In this document: in pieces, positions 49,326 through 59,015 of the stretch
Layout of the letters: every line of letters starts with the position of its first letter
Numbering within the stretch: the stretch's first letter is position 1
Origin: Hyphomicrobium sp.
GTDB taxonomy: Bacteria > Pseudomonadota > Alphaproteobacteria > Rhizobiales > Hyphomicrobiaceae
DNA: 64,000 nt
Assembly: GCA_030148725.1 (NCBI GenBank)
Contig: JASBSU010000037.1
Coordinates: 62,001-126,000 of the forward strand
Direction of reading: 5' to 3'
Program-made: the position numbers and the translations under genes
The notes under the pieces: model-generated
The model's database searches: none
What the model was told of the DNA's origin: nothing
Seen by the model: only the letters and a program-made list of their open reading frames with translations

Positions 49326-49412
49326 ATGACGGAGTTCATACGTGGCGGGCTCATCTTCCTGATGGGGATGACCGTGATGGCCGCCGGCATTCTGGTCATT
49401 TTCTACGGCTGA
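49326..49412 (+). CDS. 28-residue membrane peptide
   Basis: The frame of 28 codons starts behind GGAGGGAG (49316-49323, five bases from the ATG) and ends TGA at 49412. The product begins 'MTEFIRGGLIFLMGM' and is hydrophobic throughout residues 8-26. It is too short to be a pseudogene of a known family. The near-perfect ribosome site and hydrophobic composition support translation. Confidence 0.6.
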   Translation: MTEFIRGGLIFLMGMTVMAAGILVIFYG

Positions 49413-49501
49413 TCTCACGGCTGACGGGCGACGGCACGTTCGCGCAACTTGCCGCCGCGCCGACTTCGCACTAGCTAGGGGTACCTTCGAGAGGTTCCCC
49501 T

Positions 49502-50971
49502 TTGTCGACACCCGACATGCCCCCAGACCGCGACGTGCCGGTGCAGCAGCCCTGGCACCGCGCCGGCGCATTGCTGACCGACATGATGACGCCCACGCTG
49601 CGGCTCGGCGTCACGGGGTTGTCGCGGGCGGGCAAGACCATCTTCATCACATCGCTGATCCGCAATCTCGTGTCCGGTGGGCGCCTGCCGTTCTTCATCC
49701 CGGAGGCGGAGGGCCGCATCGAGCGCGCATACCTCGAGCCGCAGCCGGACGATCAGGTGCCGCGCTTCGACTACGAGGGCCATCTGGACGACCTCGCGCG
49801 CGATCCCCCCGATTGGCCGGAGAGCACGCGGCGTCTGAGCCAGGTGCGGGTAACGATCGAATTTCGGTCGGCGAGCGCGCTGCGTCGCGCGTTGGGGGTA
49901 TCGCGGCTGCATCTCGATGTTGTCGACTATCCCGGTGAGTGGCTGATCGACCTGCCGCTCCTGGAGATGACCTACGAGCAGTGGTGTGCCGAGGCTGTCG
50001 AACAGGCGCGTGCGCCGCGCCGCCAGGCGCACTCGAAGGCGTGGCGGGAGTTTCTGGAGACTGTCGATCCCAGCGCGCCGCAGGACGAGCGCATCGCCCA
50101 CCGGGGCGCGCAGCTTTTTGCCGCTTACCTCAAGGCGGCGCGCGCGGACGACCACGTCCTGCACACGACCGGTCCGGGGCGCTTCCTGCTGCCGGGCGAT
50201 CTCGAAGGCTCACCGCTGCTGACGTTCTGTCCGCTGCAGCTGGGCGATGCGCAGAGCTACGGGCGAAACTCGCTCGCGGCGATGATGGCGCGGCGCTTCG
50301 AGAGCTACAAAACGCACGTGGTGAAGCCGTTCTTCCGCGATCACTTCAGCCGCCTCGACCGGCAGATCGTGCTGGTCGATGTGCTCGGGCCGCTGAATGA
50401 AGGCGGCGAAGCGGTCGTCGATCTGCAGCGCGCGCTCGACGGCATTCTCAAAGTATTCCGCATCGGATCGGGTAACTGGCTGACGGCGCTTTTCACGCGG
50501 CGCATCGACAAACTGCTGTTCGCCGCCACCAAGGCCGATCACATCAACTCCTCCAGTCACGATCGCCTGGAAGCGATCCTGCGCGTCATTATCGACCGGG
50601 CCATGGGCCGTGCCGAGGACACCGGCGCCGACGTCGGCGTGCAGGCGCTGGCGGCCATTCGTGCGACGCGTGAGGCCGACGCCAAATTCGGCGACGAGTG
50701 GCTGCCGTGCATCGTCGGCGTGCCGATGCCGGGGCAGCGCATCGGCGATCAGGTGTTCGACGGGCGCAAGGAGACGGCGATTTTCCCCGGCGACTTGCCG
50801 GCGAACCCGCGCGATGCGTTACGTCCGAACGCAGCCCCGGCCGGGTTGCATTTCGTACGCTTCCGGCCGCCGCGGCTGAAACCGCCCGGGGTCGATGGCG
50901 AAGCACCGCCGCTGCCGCACATCCGGCTTGACCGGGTACTCGATTTCCTGCTTTCGGATTGGCTCGTGTGA
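49502..50971 (+). CDS. ycjX: YcjX-type P-loop protein (DUF463)
   Basis: The 489-residue protein has P-loop 'GLSRAGKT' (39-46) and the YcjX core 'LHLDVVDYPGEWLIDLPLLEMTYEQWC', 'PGRFLLPGDLEGSPLLTFCPL', 'LVDVLGPLNEGGEAV' and 'RIDKLLFAATKADHI'. The start is a TTG at 49502 with GAGAGG seven bases before. YcjX/YcjF are induced by stress (phage-shock context in enterics). The next gene overlaps by one base (TGATG). Confidence 0.9.
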   Translation: MSTPDMPPDRDVPVQQPWHRAGALLTDMMTPTLRLGVTGLSRAGKTIFITSLIRNLVSGGRLPFFIPEAEGRIERAYLEPQPDDQVPRFDYEGHLDDLARDPPDWPESTRRLSQVRVTIEFRSASALRRALGVSRLHLDVVDYPGEWLIDLPLLEMTYEQWCAEAVEQARAPRRQAHSKAWREFLETVDPSAPQDERIAHRGAQLFAAYLKAARADDHVLHTTGPGRFLLPGDLEGSPLLTFCPLQLGDAQSYGRNSLAAMMARRFESYKTHVVKPFFRDHFSRLDRQIVLVDVLGPLNEGGEAVVDLQRALDGILKVFRIGSGNWLTALFTRRIDKLLFAATKADHINSSSHDRLEAILRVIIDRAMGRAEDTGADVGVQALAAIRATREADAKFGDEWLPCIVGVPMPGQRIGDQVFDGRKETAIFPGDLPANPRDALRPNAAPAGLHFVRFRPPRLKPPGVDGEAPPLPHIRLDRVLDFLLSDWLV

Positions 50972-52017
50972 TGTCGGAAAACGAAACACGGCGACCGCGG
51001 GCATTCTCGACCGACGATCCGGCGTTGCGTGCGGCTGCGCCTGAAGCGCCTCAGACAACCACCGCCGATGAAACTGGCCCGCTTGCAGGGCGTCGCAGAC
51101 GGCAGGCAATGCGGACGACGGTGCGTCCGACGGCCGGGGATCTGAAGCGGGGCATCCGCTGGGGTGCGATGCTGATGTCCGGCCTCGCCGGCCTCATCGC
51201 GCTCGCCACCGTGACGTGGTTCATCAACTACATCCAGATCGCGCTCGCACGTCAGGACTGGATCGGCTGGCTGGCATTCGCGCTGCTGTGCCTTGTCGGA
51301 CTGTCGGCGCTGGTGCTGATCCTGCGCGAGATCTACGGATTGTTTCGACTGCGTCGGCTCGGCGCGCTGCGCCAGGAGGTGACGCACGCCATCGACACGC
51401 GCGACGCCGCAAGCGAACGGCGGGCACTGAAGGACCTCAAGGCTCTGCTTGCCGGGCGCGCCGATCTTCAGTGGCCGCTCGCACGCTTTACCGAGCATGA
51501 GCGTGCGGTGCTCGATCCGGGCGAGTTGCTGTCGCTCGCCGATCGCGAGCTCATCATGCCGCTCGACCAGGAAGTGCGGCGGACGGTTCTGGCGGCGGCA
51601 AAGCGCATCGGCATGGTGACGGCCATCAGCCCGATGCCATGGATCGCGATGCTCTATGTGCTGATCGAGAACCTCAGGATGCTGCGCGCGATTGCCGGGT
51701 TGTACGGCGGACGCCCTGGACCTTTGGGCGCGCTACGTCTGGCGCGGCTCGTCGTGGGGCACATCCTGGCGACCGGCGGTGTCGCGCTGACCGACGACCT
51801 GCTGGGACAGTTCCTCGGCCAGGACATGCTCCGTCGGCTGTCGCGGCGGCTCGGCGAAGGCGCGTTCAACGGCGCGCTGACGGCGCGTGTCGGCGCGGCG
51901 GCGGTGGAGGTGTGCCGTCCCCTACCCTTCATCTCAGCGCCACCGGTGCGGGCGCGCGACATGCTGGCGGAAGCCTTCCGGCGGAATGCTACGTCTTCTG
52001 GGCGTGATACGAGTTGA
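50971..52017 (+). CDS. YcjF-type membrane protein (TIGR01620/DUF697)
   Basis: The 348-residue protein has an N-terminal Ala/Arg-rich region, two membrane helices (~65-87 and 100-125) and the DUF697-like tail ('AAAKRIGMVTAISPMPWIAMLYVLIENLRMLRAIAGLYGGRPG', 'DDLLGQFLG'). It overlaps ycjX by one base, the usual partner order. The last codons lie inside a dispersed repeat (51996-52096), so the C-terminus 'SSGRDTS' may be altered by it. Confidence 0.85.
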   Translation: MSENETRRPRAFSTDDPALRAAAPEAPQTTTADETGPLAGRRRRQAMRTTVRPTAGDLKRGIRWGAMLMSGLAGLIALATVTWFINYIQIALARQDWIGWLAFALLCLVGLSALVLILREIYGLFRLRRLGALRQEVTHAIDTRDAASERRALKDLKALLAGRADLQWPLARFTEHERAVLDPGELLSLADRELIMPLDQEVRRTVLAAAKRIGMVTAISPMPWIAMLYVLIENLRMLRAIAGLYGGRPGPLGALRLARLVVGHILATGGVALTDDLLGQFLGQDMLRRLSRRLGEGAFNGALTARVGAAAVEVCRPLPFISAPPVRARDMLAEAFRRNATSSGRDTS

Positions 52018-52096
52018 AGGAATCTCGGTGTGCGGCGGGCGTTGCGAGAGCTGATGGCCGGCGCTCGCGCCGGGGCGCCTTGCGCCCTTGCCGCCT
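51996..52096 (+). repeat. Dispersed ~100-base intergenic repeat, copy B
   Basis: Near-identical to 15191-15290. It begins inside the last codons of the YcjF-like gene and continues into the intergenic space before opgH. Confidence 0.8.
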
Positions 52097-52174
52097 CGGC
52101 GGCGGCGAAGTGATGGCCGCCCCAGGTTAGCTTAAGGTGCGGCCACGAACACAGCATGCACGCGTGAGCGAGCA

Positions 52175-52207
52175 AGAAAAAGCCGGGTCCCATCAGCGAC
52201 CCGGCTT
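52175..52207 (-). terminator. Intrinsic terminator of the opgGH operon
   Basis: On the minus strand AAGCCGGGTC pairs perfectly with GACCCGGCTT (8-base loop) and runs into TTTTTCTT, 29 bases beyond the opgH stop. Confidence 0.9.
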
Positions 52208-52235
52208 AAGCGCTCAGAGCCGAAAACCGCGGCCG

Positions 52236-54179
52236 TTAGGCGGCGCGGATTTCGACGACGTTGCTGGTCTCGATGGCGCGGAGGGCAATGTGGTCAGCCC
52301 ATTCGCCCGATGCCCGGCGTGCACTCTCGACGATGGCCGGCGGCGAGCGGTTGTCAGGCGTCGAAAGCAGCGCGCTCAGGAAGCGGGGTGCTGCGCGTGA
52401 GGTCAGCCAGCTCAGCGGCGCCGCGAGAATGAGGCCGACGATGACCGGCGACATCCAGGCCAATACCAGCGGCGAGGCTTCCCAGCAAACCAGTCCCGTC
52501 AGGACGCCGATGAGCATATGCCAGCGGTGATAGCGCACGGCATCCATGAAGCGGATGCCGTTGCCGTCACGGCTCTGCGCGCGCCAACCGGAGTCGATGC
52601 CGAACAGGACCTGGAACACCGCCGCGGTCTGGGTGACCATGAGGATCGGCGACAGAAGGATCGAGAACAGCGTCTCGGTCAGCACACCAGCGACGGCACG
52701 AACGCGGCCAAAAGACTCGTGCGCGCGACGGGTTCGCTTCAGCTCGAGGGCGAGCCCAAGAAACTTCGGCATGAGCACGATGAGCATGGTGGCGAAGAAG
52801 AGCCGCAGTGCCGCGCCAGGGTCGGTGACCGGCCAGACGGGGAACAGCGTCTTCTCGTCGATGAAGTAGCTCGGGATCATCTGCTGGCCTTGCAGGGCGA
52901 GGATGATGCCGACGATCAGCGACGAGGCCCAGACGAGCGACATCAGATAGGAGGTGGCACCCATCAACAGATGCAGACGGCCCATGGTGGTGATGTTCGA
53001 CGTGAAGACGATGCCGAGATGCTGGAGATTGCCCTGCGCCCAGCGCCGGTCACGCGCGACCACGTCCGGTAGTGTCGGCGGCTGGCCTTCGTAGGAGCCC
53101 TCGACCGTCGGCACCATGTGCACGCCCCAATCGGCCTTTGCGAGCAGGACCGCTTCGACGAAGTCATGGCTCTGAATGTCGCCGCCGAAGGGAGCGCGGC
53201 CCGGAAGGGTCGGCAGACCGGCAGCGGATGCGAAAGCAACCGTGCGAATGATCGCGTTGTGGCCCCAGTAGTTGCCCTGGTCGCGATGCCAGACGGCGAG
53301 GCCGGCGGCGACCAGCGGTCCGTAGACGTTGGAGGCGAACTGCGTGAGGTACTGAAGCAGCGTCGTCGCCCCTGTCAGGCGCGGCACAGTCTGGATAAGG
53401 CCGGCGGTACCGTCACGCTGCATGGCGAGCGAGAGCCGGGCCAGCGTGGTGCCGGACATGACGCTGTCGCCGTCGAGAATGACGAAATGCTCGTAGGCTC
53501 CGCCAAAGCGGCGCACCCAATCCTTGATGTTGCCTGCCTTGCGCGCGTGGTTCTCACGGCGGCGGCGGTAGTAGACGGGGATGATGTCCTTCAGCCGGTG
53601 GCGCAGCGCACGGTAGGCGCTTTCCTCGGCAGCGCCTTCACGCTCGTCGCGCGTGTCCGAGAGGATAAAGACATCATAAGCGGAGGCCGCGTCTAGCGAC
53701 TGCAACTCTAGCGCAATCGCCTGCACGGTGCCGGCAATACGCGCCGGGTCCTCGTGGTAGACCGGAAACAGCAGTGCCGTGCGGCTCGTCAAAGGCGCAC
53801 CGACAGGCGGCAGGTCGATGGTGTCGGCTTTCTCACCGCCGAACAGCGGGATGAAGCCCAGTGCGGCATTCAGCGAGCCAAGCGCGATCCAGCCGAACGC
53901 GATCGTCGAGAGGATGAGGAACAGCACCTGCAGCGGTGTCGGCTGCTCGACAGCCAGCACGCCGTAAAGCTCGTATGCGAAGGCGCCAGTTAGCAGAGCC
54001 GCGCCGGTGAACACCGCGGCGCGTGGCACCCAATATCCACGACGGCGACGCGGCGTTGCGCCACGCGCCTTGAAGTCCTGATCCGGCATCTCGAGCGGCA
54101 TCTCGGATGGGAGCAGTTCGGGACTGCTTGCATCAGGAATGCGGCCGACCTTCTGACCAGCCACAGTGATGTCGCTCAT
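52236..54179 (-). CDS. opgH: Glucans biosynthesis glucosyltransferase OpgH
   Basis: The 647-residue multi-pass membrane enzyme is a GT2 family member with 'LFPVYHEDPARIAGTVQA', 'FILSDTRDEREG', 'FVILDGDSVMSGTTLARL' and 'RDRRWAQGNLQHLGIV' (the QxxRW-type site). It builds the beta-1,2/1,6-type periplasmic glucan backbone with UDP-glucose. Its ATG overlaps the opgG stop (ATGA), so the two are coupled. A strong terminator follows. Confidence 0.94.
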   Translation of the reverse strand: MSDITVAGQKVGRIPDASSPELLPSEMPLEMPDQDFKARGATPRRRRGYWVPRAAVFTGAALLTGAFAYELYGVLAVEQPTPLQVLFLILSTIAFGWIALGSLNAALGFIPLFGGEKADTIDLPPVGAPLTSRTALLFPVYHEDPARIAGTVQAIALELQSLDAASAYDVFILSDTRDEREGAAEESAYRALRHRLKDIIPVYYRRRRENHARKAGNIKDWVRRFGGAYEHFVILDGDSVMSGTTLARLSLAMQRDGTAGLIQTVPRLTGATTLLQYLTQFASNVYGPLVAAGLAVWHRDQGNYWGHNAIIRTVAFASAAGLPTLPGRAPFGGDIQSHDFVEAVLLAKADWGVHMVPTVEGSYEGQPPTLPDVVARDRRWAQGNLQHLGIVFTSNITTMGRLHLLMGATSYLMSLVWASSLIVGIILALQGQQMIPSYFIDEKTLFPVWPVTDPGAALRLFFATMLIVLMPKFLGLALELKRTRRAHESFGRVRAVAGVLTETLFSILLSPILMVTQTAAVFQVLFGIDSGWRAQSRDGNGIRFMDAVRYHRWHMLIGVLTGLVCWEASPLVLAWMSPVIVGLILAAPLSWLTSRAAPRFLSALLSTPDNRSPPAIVESARRASGEWADHIALRAIETSNVVEIRAA

Positions 54180-55729
54180 GACTTTGTCCATCGATAGAGC
54201 CAAGTCTCGGAAATCTGCTGATCTCCAAGCTTCAAAGCCAAACGAAGTTCGGATAGTTCGGTTCCGCCCGGATCGAGTTCGAAGCTGACGCGAACGCCAC
54301 TCGACTCGGGGTTCTCGTGCACGGAAATGTCGGAAACGGTACCGGGGTTTGCGGTGACGACCGCCACAGGCAACTGGCGCACGGGCGTGACAGAAGGTCC
54401 GGTGAAGTCCACGACAAACTTCGTCGTGCCATCACGCTTGCCGCGCCCGACGCGCGTTGCGGCCGTCGAAGCGCCCGCCCAGCCGATGGGGAGCGCCTCG
54501 GTCCAGTACATGCGGTAGCCGAAGTTGTATGGCGTGCCGGCTTCCGGGCCTTTTGCCGGCTTCCAGTAGGCGGCGATATTGTCGTGGATCTCGACGGTGG
54601 TCGGGATCTCGATGAGCTCAATGTAGCCCGAGCCCCACGTGCCCTTCGGCTCGATCCACAGGCTGGGGCGCTTCTCGTAGCGCGCCTCCAGGTCCTCATA
54701 GGAGTGGAAGTTGCGGGCGCGCTGGCAGAGGCCGAAGCCTTTCACGTTCTTGTCGAGGAAGGCGCTGATCTGCAGCGTGCGCGGATTGGTGAGCGGGCGC
54801 CAAATGCACTCGCTATTGCCATTAAATATCGCGAGGCCGTCGCTGTCGTGGACAGCGGGCCGGAAGTCGTCGTCGATGCGATGATGGCCAGGACCGTGCA
54901 GGTACATGCTGGTGAGCGGCCCGAGGCCGACATGGGTGAGCGTACGGCGGGGATAGAGTGTCGCTTCCACGTCGACGGTGGTCGCTTCGCCCGGCTCCAC
55001 CACGAATCGATAGGCGCCGGTGGTCGAGACACTATCGAGCAGTGCGTGAATGACGATTGAACGTGAGCCGAGCGCCGGCTTCTCGATCCAGAAGGCGCGG
55101 AAGAGCGGAAACTCCTCGCCGCCAGGGCGCGCGGTATTGATCGCCAGGCCGCGTGCCGACAAGCCGTAAAGCTGATTGCGGCCGACGGCGCGGAAGTAGC
55201 TCGCGCCCTGGAAGACGATGTACTCGTCGAAATAGTCGGGGCGATTGATGGGGCCGTGGACGCGGAAGCCCGAGAAGCCATATGGCGCGCCGGGGCCGGC
55301 GTCCTTGATGAGAGGCCCGATCGAGAAAAGATTGCTGTCCGCTTTGAGACGCCGCGCGGCGCCGGAATCCACGAGCCAGATCTCGACCGGCGTATTGTAG
55401 AGCCAGCCCACCGGGAGCAGCTGCAGCTCGAAATCCGTCTTGTCGCCGCGCCAGATCGCCTGATCGGTGCGGAAGCGCACGTCGCGGAACTGGTCGTACG
55501 ACAGCTGCTTGAAAGAGTCGGGCAGCTCCAACGACGGGCTTGCAAACTCCGTCGTCGACAGCTGCTGCGCAAGATTCTGCACCAGTGCCGGGTCGAATGC
55601 CGTACTGGCGTCCGTCACCGGCTCGGCAAGTGCGCGAGCGACGTCGCCCGTGCGCACGCTGATACCGAGCATGGCAAAGGCACCCGCCGTTAAGAGGACC
55701 GATCGCCGATCCAATCGCGTCGCATCCAT
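54176..55729 (-). CDS. opgG: Periplasmic glucan biosynthesis protein OpgG/OpgD
   Basis: The 517-residue protein starts 'MDATRLDRRSVLLTAGAF', a twin-arginine-like leader (DRRSVLL), as in the Tat-exported OpgD. The mature part has 'FDPALVQNLAQQL', 'SYDQFRDVRFRTDQAIWRGD', 'YNTPVEIWLVD', 'FLDKNVKGFGLCQRARNFHSYEDLEARYEKRPSLWIEPKGTWGSGYIELIEIP'. It works with OpgH to make osmoregulated periplasmic glucans. Whether it is OpgG or OpgD cannot be settled from the sequence alone; I use the operon partner name. Confidence 0.9.
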   Translation of the reverse strand: MDATRLDRRSVLLTAGAFAMLGISVRTGDVARALAEPVTDASTAFDPALVQNLAQQLSTTEFASPSLELPDSFKQLSYDQFRDVRFRTDQAIWRGDKTDFELQLLPVGWLYNTPVEIWLVDSGAARRLKADSNLFSIGPLIKDAGPGAPYGFSGFRVHGPINRPDYFDEYIVFQGASYFRAVGRNQLYGLSARGLAINTARPGGEEFPLFRAFWIEKPALGSRSIVIHALLDSVSTTGAYRFVVEPGEATTVDVEATLYPRRTLTHVGLGPLTSMYLHGPGHHRIDDDFRPAVHDSDGLAIFNGNSECIWRPLTNPRTLQISAFLDKNVKGFGLCQRARNFHSYEDLEARYEKRPSLWIEPKGTWGSGYIELIEIPTTVEIHDNIAAYWKPAKGPEAGTPYNFGYRMYWTEALPIGWAGASTAATRVGRGKRDGTTKFVVDFTGPSVTPVRQLPVAVVTANPGTVSDISVHENPESSGVRVSFELDPGGTELSELRLALKLGDQQISETWLYRWTKS

Positions 55730-56234
55730 TATCTACTTCTGCTTTCCGTGCCCGTTGGGCGTCCCTCGTCGGTTCTGGCTCCGCGCACTTGCATGCGCCT
55801 CTGCCGAAACCCCGCTCGAAGGACTTTGTTTCCTTGGAGCGGACCTTCTTTGCAGCGGATTAACAGCCCTGAACGGAGTTTCCTTCCGAACCGACTTTCG
55901 AACGGCGCGCAACCCCAGACCTGGCGCGAGTGCCCTGTCCCCCCGGGATCAACGAACGCGTTCGACGGCGCTTTTTTGCGCTGCAGCAGAATACTGTAGC
56001 CGCAGGATTTGGGCAAGCAGATGACAGCGTTAAGGATTCAAAATCTTGGCGAGGGCTGCGACGCCGCGACCGCTTGGCGCGGGTGGTCATAATGCTCGCA
56101 TATTCGCGCCGCAAAGGTTAGCGGCCGGCGGGTGCTCGAGGGGGAGCCTCGCCAGGGCGTGTCGTTGAGTTCAAGTTGCTTGGTGTAACGGTGCCCAGTC
56201 CCTTCGACCGGCACCGTAGGGGGACGGGCCGTAA
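55730..56234. other. Divergent region upstream of opgG
   Basis: About 500 bases; should hold the opgGH promoter. The minus-strand short frames lack good ribosome sites and recognisable products. No RNA gene is seen. Confidence 0.4.
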
Positions 56235-56675
56235 ATGATCCAGGAAGCCACGCTTATCGAGGCGATCCTCTCGATCCGATCGCAGGTCGACTTTCTTTGG
56301 CAGTTCTTCGTCACGGCCCACATCGCCATCTTCGCTCTGCTCTTCATCTATGATGACGCCGTCGAGAGCCTGAACGTCGTTGCCCGCTTCCTGGCTCTGG
56401 CCGGCATTGCGCTGTTCGAGTGGATCAACGGCAAGGCGCTGGCCAACACCTACATGCTGCTCGACGCGACGCTGGGCCAGTATCGGGCGCTTTATGGCGA
56501 TCCTTCCCGGTTCCAGCCAGAATTCTTCCAGCATTTCGTCGGGCAGAGCTTTGCCGATCGCCCCGCCATGGTGCTCGTGACGCACAGCATGGCGTTCGTG
56601 GTGATCCTGCTCGCGCTCCTGTCGCGTGAGTTCATCCAATCGCGGCGCAAGCGCCAACAGGGGACAGTCGGTTAA
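56235..56675 (+). CDS. Small multi-pass membrane protein (146 aa)
   Basis: Three hydrophobic segments are visible (~20-40, 50-68, 110-130) with 'DDAVESLNVVARFLALAGIALFEWINGKALANTYMLLDATLGQYR' between. The basic C-terminus 'SRRKRQQG' is cytoplasmic by charge. ATG 56235 has only a weak G-rich ribosome site. No family recognised. Confidence 0.6.
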   Translation: MIQEATLIEAILSIRSQVDFLWQFFVTAHIAIFALLFIYDDAVESLNVVARFLALAGIALFEWINGKALANTYMLLDATLGQYRALYGDPSRFQPEFFQHFVGQSFADRPAMVLVTHSMAFVVILLALLSREFIQSRRKRQQGTVG

Positions 56676-57028
56676 CCGTGCCGGAGGCCGTCGGGAGGCG
56701 TGGCCAAACTCACATAGGTTTATCCGCTTTGGGGATAAATACCGCCGACGCGGGGGTTCTCTGCGTCGGAAAATCTATGTGCACCAATGGCTTGCCTGCC
56801 AAACGCTCATCGTTGCAAGTGAGACACAACGCCTGGGGATTCCACTCGTTTTGGCAGTTCGTCTGTTTCCTGGGCAATCAATCTCTGCTTAATCTTTTGC
56901 CCTGAGCGGTGATTCGGTCCCTGGGCCGCCGCGCGGCAAGTGAACGAGGTTGCGTCTAGTTTTGTAGGGAGTAGGCGGCACTTGTGCGTGGCGTCGCCAT
57001 CAGAAAGTAAGCAGACGGGAGTAGGTCA
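56676..57028. other. Promoter/leader region of the first porin
   Basis: About 350 bases, more AT-rich than average. A GGGAGTAGG site lies just before the porin ATG, similar to the GACGGGAG before the second porin. No other gene is supported. Confidence 0.45.
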
Positions 57029-58261
57029 ATGAAAAAGTATAGTTTGTGTGCCCTCGTGGCAGCAGGCCTGCTGGCTGGCGGTCTTTCCGCCGGAAGCGCC
57101 TCCGCCGCGGACTTGGGGGGTAACTGCTGCGCCGATCTTGAAGAGCGCGTAGCAGAGCTGGAGGCGACGACGGCTCGCAAGGGCAATCGCAAGGTCTCTC
57201 TGACGGTTTCGGGCTGGGTCGCTCAGCAGGTCGTCGGTTGGGATGACGGCTACGAGGAGAACGTCTACGTTGGCGACATCGGCGCCACGCTGTCCTCGCA
57301 CTTCAAGTTCACGGGTCAGGCCACGATCTCTCCTGGCTGGTATGCTGGCTACGTGCTGCACGTCGAAGTCCGTAACTTCGACTCCCTCAGCATCACCCAG
57401 AACTGGAGCAACAGCAACGCACTCGGTGGCGTCGCTCTTCTGCAGTCGTTCTGGTTCGTCAAGAGCGACCACCTCGGTAAGTTGAGCGTCGGTCTGCAGT
57501 CGCAGGCTTCGGACAACACCGCGATCCTCGTCGACGGTTCGGGCTCGCTCGTTCCGGCCAACTGGGTGGCCTTCGACTACAATGGCTTCTTCATCCGCAA
57601 CTCGGCCAACCCGAACGCTGTGACCCCGACTTGGGGCAGCATCGGCGGCTGTAAGGGTGGCGGCGCGATCGGCGACTGCAACGGCATCACGCAGAACGTC
57701 ATTCGCTACGACTCACCGACCTTCGGTGGCTTCTCGGTGTCGGCCTCTTGGGGCGAAGACGACATGTGGGACGTCGCAGCTCGTTACGCGGGTGAGCACG
57801 CCGGCTTCAAGTTCGCCGCTGCTGCTGCGTACAACGAGAACTCGACGGAGCGCTTTGGCATCCTCGCAGGCGATACGTTCCAGTACTTCCAGGTTGGTGC
57901 CTACCTCGAGCACGTTCCGACGGGCCTGTTTGCTTACGGCGCCTACGGCAACTCTCAGTATGACATCCAGGCTGGCGAGTCCGACACCTATTACGTGAAG
58001 GCTGGTCTTCGTGAGCGTTGGACGCCGCTCGGCCACACGGTTCTCTACGGCGAGTACGAGAACAACAAGGCTGACCTTGCGTTCGCAAACGCTGGCACCT
58101 CGACGGACTTCAACCTCTGGGGTCTGGGCGTTGTCCAGGAGATCGATGCTGCTGCCATGTCGCTGTGGGTGTCCTACCGTCACCTCGACTACAGCAACAA
58201 CACTGGAAACAGCTACGAAGACTTCCAGTACATCAAGGCTGGCGCGCTCATCAACTTCTGA
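57029..58261 (+). CDS. Alphaproteobacterial porin, paralogue 1
   Basis: The 410-residue porin has a signal peptide (to SASA, ~26), a short coiled-coil head 'CCADLEERVAELEATTARKGNRKVSLTVSG' (two adjacent Cys at ~33-34) and then a 16-stranded barrel of the Omp2b/‘porin’ family ending in 'YIKAGALINF' (terminal Phe). Repeated 'WDVAARYAGEHAGFKFAAAAAY' and 'YVKAGLRERWTPLGHTVLYGEYE' segments are typical. A strong terminator follows. Its upstream ribosome site is GGGAGTAGG. Confidence 0.92.
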   Translation: MKKYSLCALVAAGLLAGGLSAGSASAADLGGNCCADLEERVAELEATTARKGNRKVSLTVSGWVAQQVVGWDDGYEENVYVGDIGATLSSHFKFTGQATISPGWYAGYVLHVEVRNFDSLSITQNWSNSNALGGVALLQSFWFVKSDHLGKLSVGLQSQASDNTAILVDGSGSLVPANWVAFDYNGFFIRNSANPNAVTPTWGSIGGCKGGGAIGDCNGITQNVIRYDSPTFGGFSVSASWGEDDMWDVAARYAGEHAGFKFAAAAAYNENSTERFGILAGDTFQYFQVGAYLEHVPTGLFAYGAYGNSQYDIQAGESDTYYVKAGLRERWTPLGHTVLYGEYENNKADLAFANAGTSTDFNLWGLGVVQEIDAAAMSLWVSYRHLDYSNNTGNSYEDFQYIKAGALINF

Positions 58262-58285
58262 TCCGAGCGTCACCTGAAGACAGCG

Positions 58286-58318
58286 GAAGCCGCCCCACCG
58301 GGCGGCTTCTTGCTTTTT
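58286..58318 (+). terminator. Intrinsic terminator after porin 1
   Basis: GAAGCCGCCC (58286-58295) pairs perfectly with GGGCGGCTTC (58300-58309) and is followed by TTGCTTTTT. Confidence 0.9.
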
Positions 58319-59015
58319 GGACGTCCGTTCGTCGGCGACGCCGGCCTCCGGCAGGCAGGCTGGCGCCACACCGCCGCCTCCGAGCCAACAACCTAGCTGG
58401 CCGATATCCACCAACCTGCATGCGTCATATGTAGAGAGATGCGGTTTGGGCTGACGCGCGAGCCTCTATTGACAGCTCGGCGCAAGCGTTCGGCGGGCCT
58501 GCCGCTGCTTCCTGGGCAGACCGCCGGATTTGGGGCCGATCATGGCGCCAATCGCGTGAAAAGCCCCAAAAGTAGTTTTCCACACGCCATCCCCAACCAA
58601 AAAGGGACAGCGTCAGCGTGGCCCGTTGCGGTCGACAGACAGCGCGCGCAGGCTTGCTTGCCGGCTGGGATTCATTTCCGCGTCGCTTTCGATGCTCAGC
58701 CCGGCAAACCGTTGAGGTTTGCAGGCTTTCTGGTCCGCGTTGGCTTTGGATCGGGCTTCTTAAGCAGCCGTAAACGGCCATTTTGAGTGGCGTTCCCCAA
58801 GTACCGCTCGTTGCCCCACCGCCACAGTCGTGGATTCGTCACCACCAATTCGGCACTGCCTAATTGTTGCACTCCGGCGAATCACAGCAGTGTCCGCCCT
58901 GGCACGCAGCGATCCTTGAGGGATACGCATTGCGCATTGCTAGGGCGGTTTTCTTGTCTCGCGTTCCATCAGTTTTGCGTCCGCCAGAAGCTGAGACGAA
59001 GACGGGAGACTAAAG
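58319..59015. other. ~700-base region between the tandem porins, no confident gene
   Basis: Frames of ~115 codons are open on both strands (58439-58786 plus, 58425-58781 minus) but neither has a good ribosome site or recognisable product. The end carries the second porin's ribosome site (GACGGGAGACTAAAG). A regulatory or small-RNA role is possible but nothing specific is seen. Confidence 0.4.

Noticed and set aside
55860-56114. 84-codon minus frame upstream of opgG
   Set aside because: Arg/Ser-rich product with no ribosome site.
58425-58786. ~115-codon frames on both strands between the porins
   Set aside because: No convincing ribosome site; composition not protein-like; left as intergenic.
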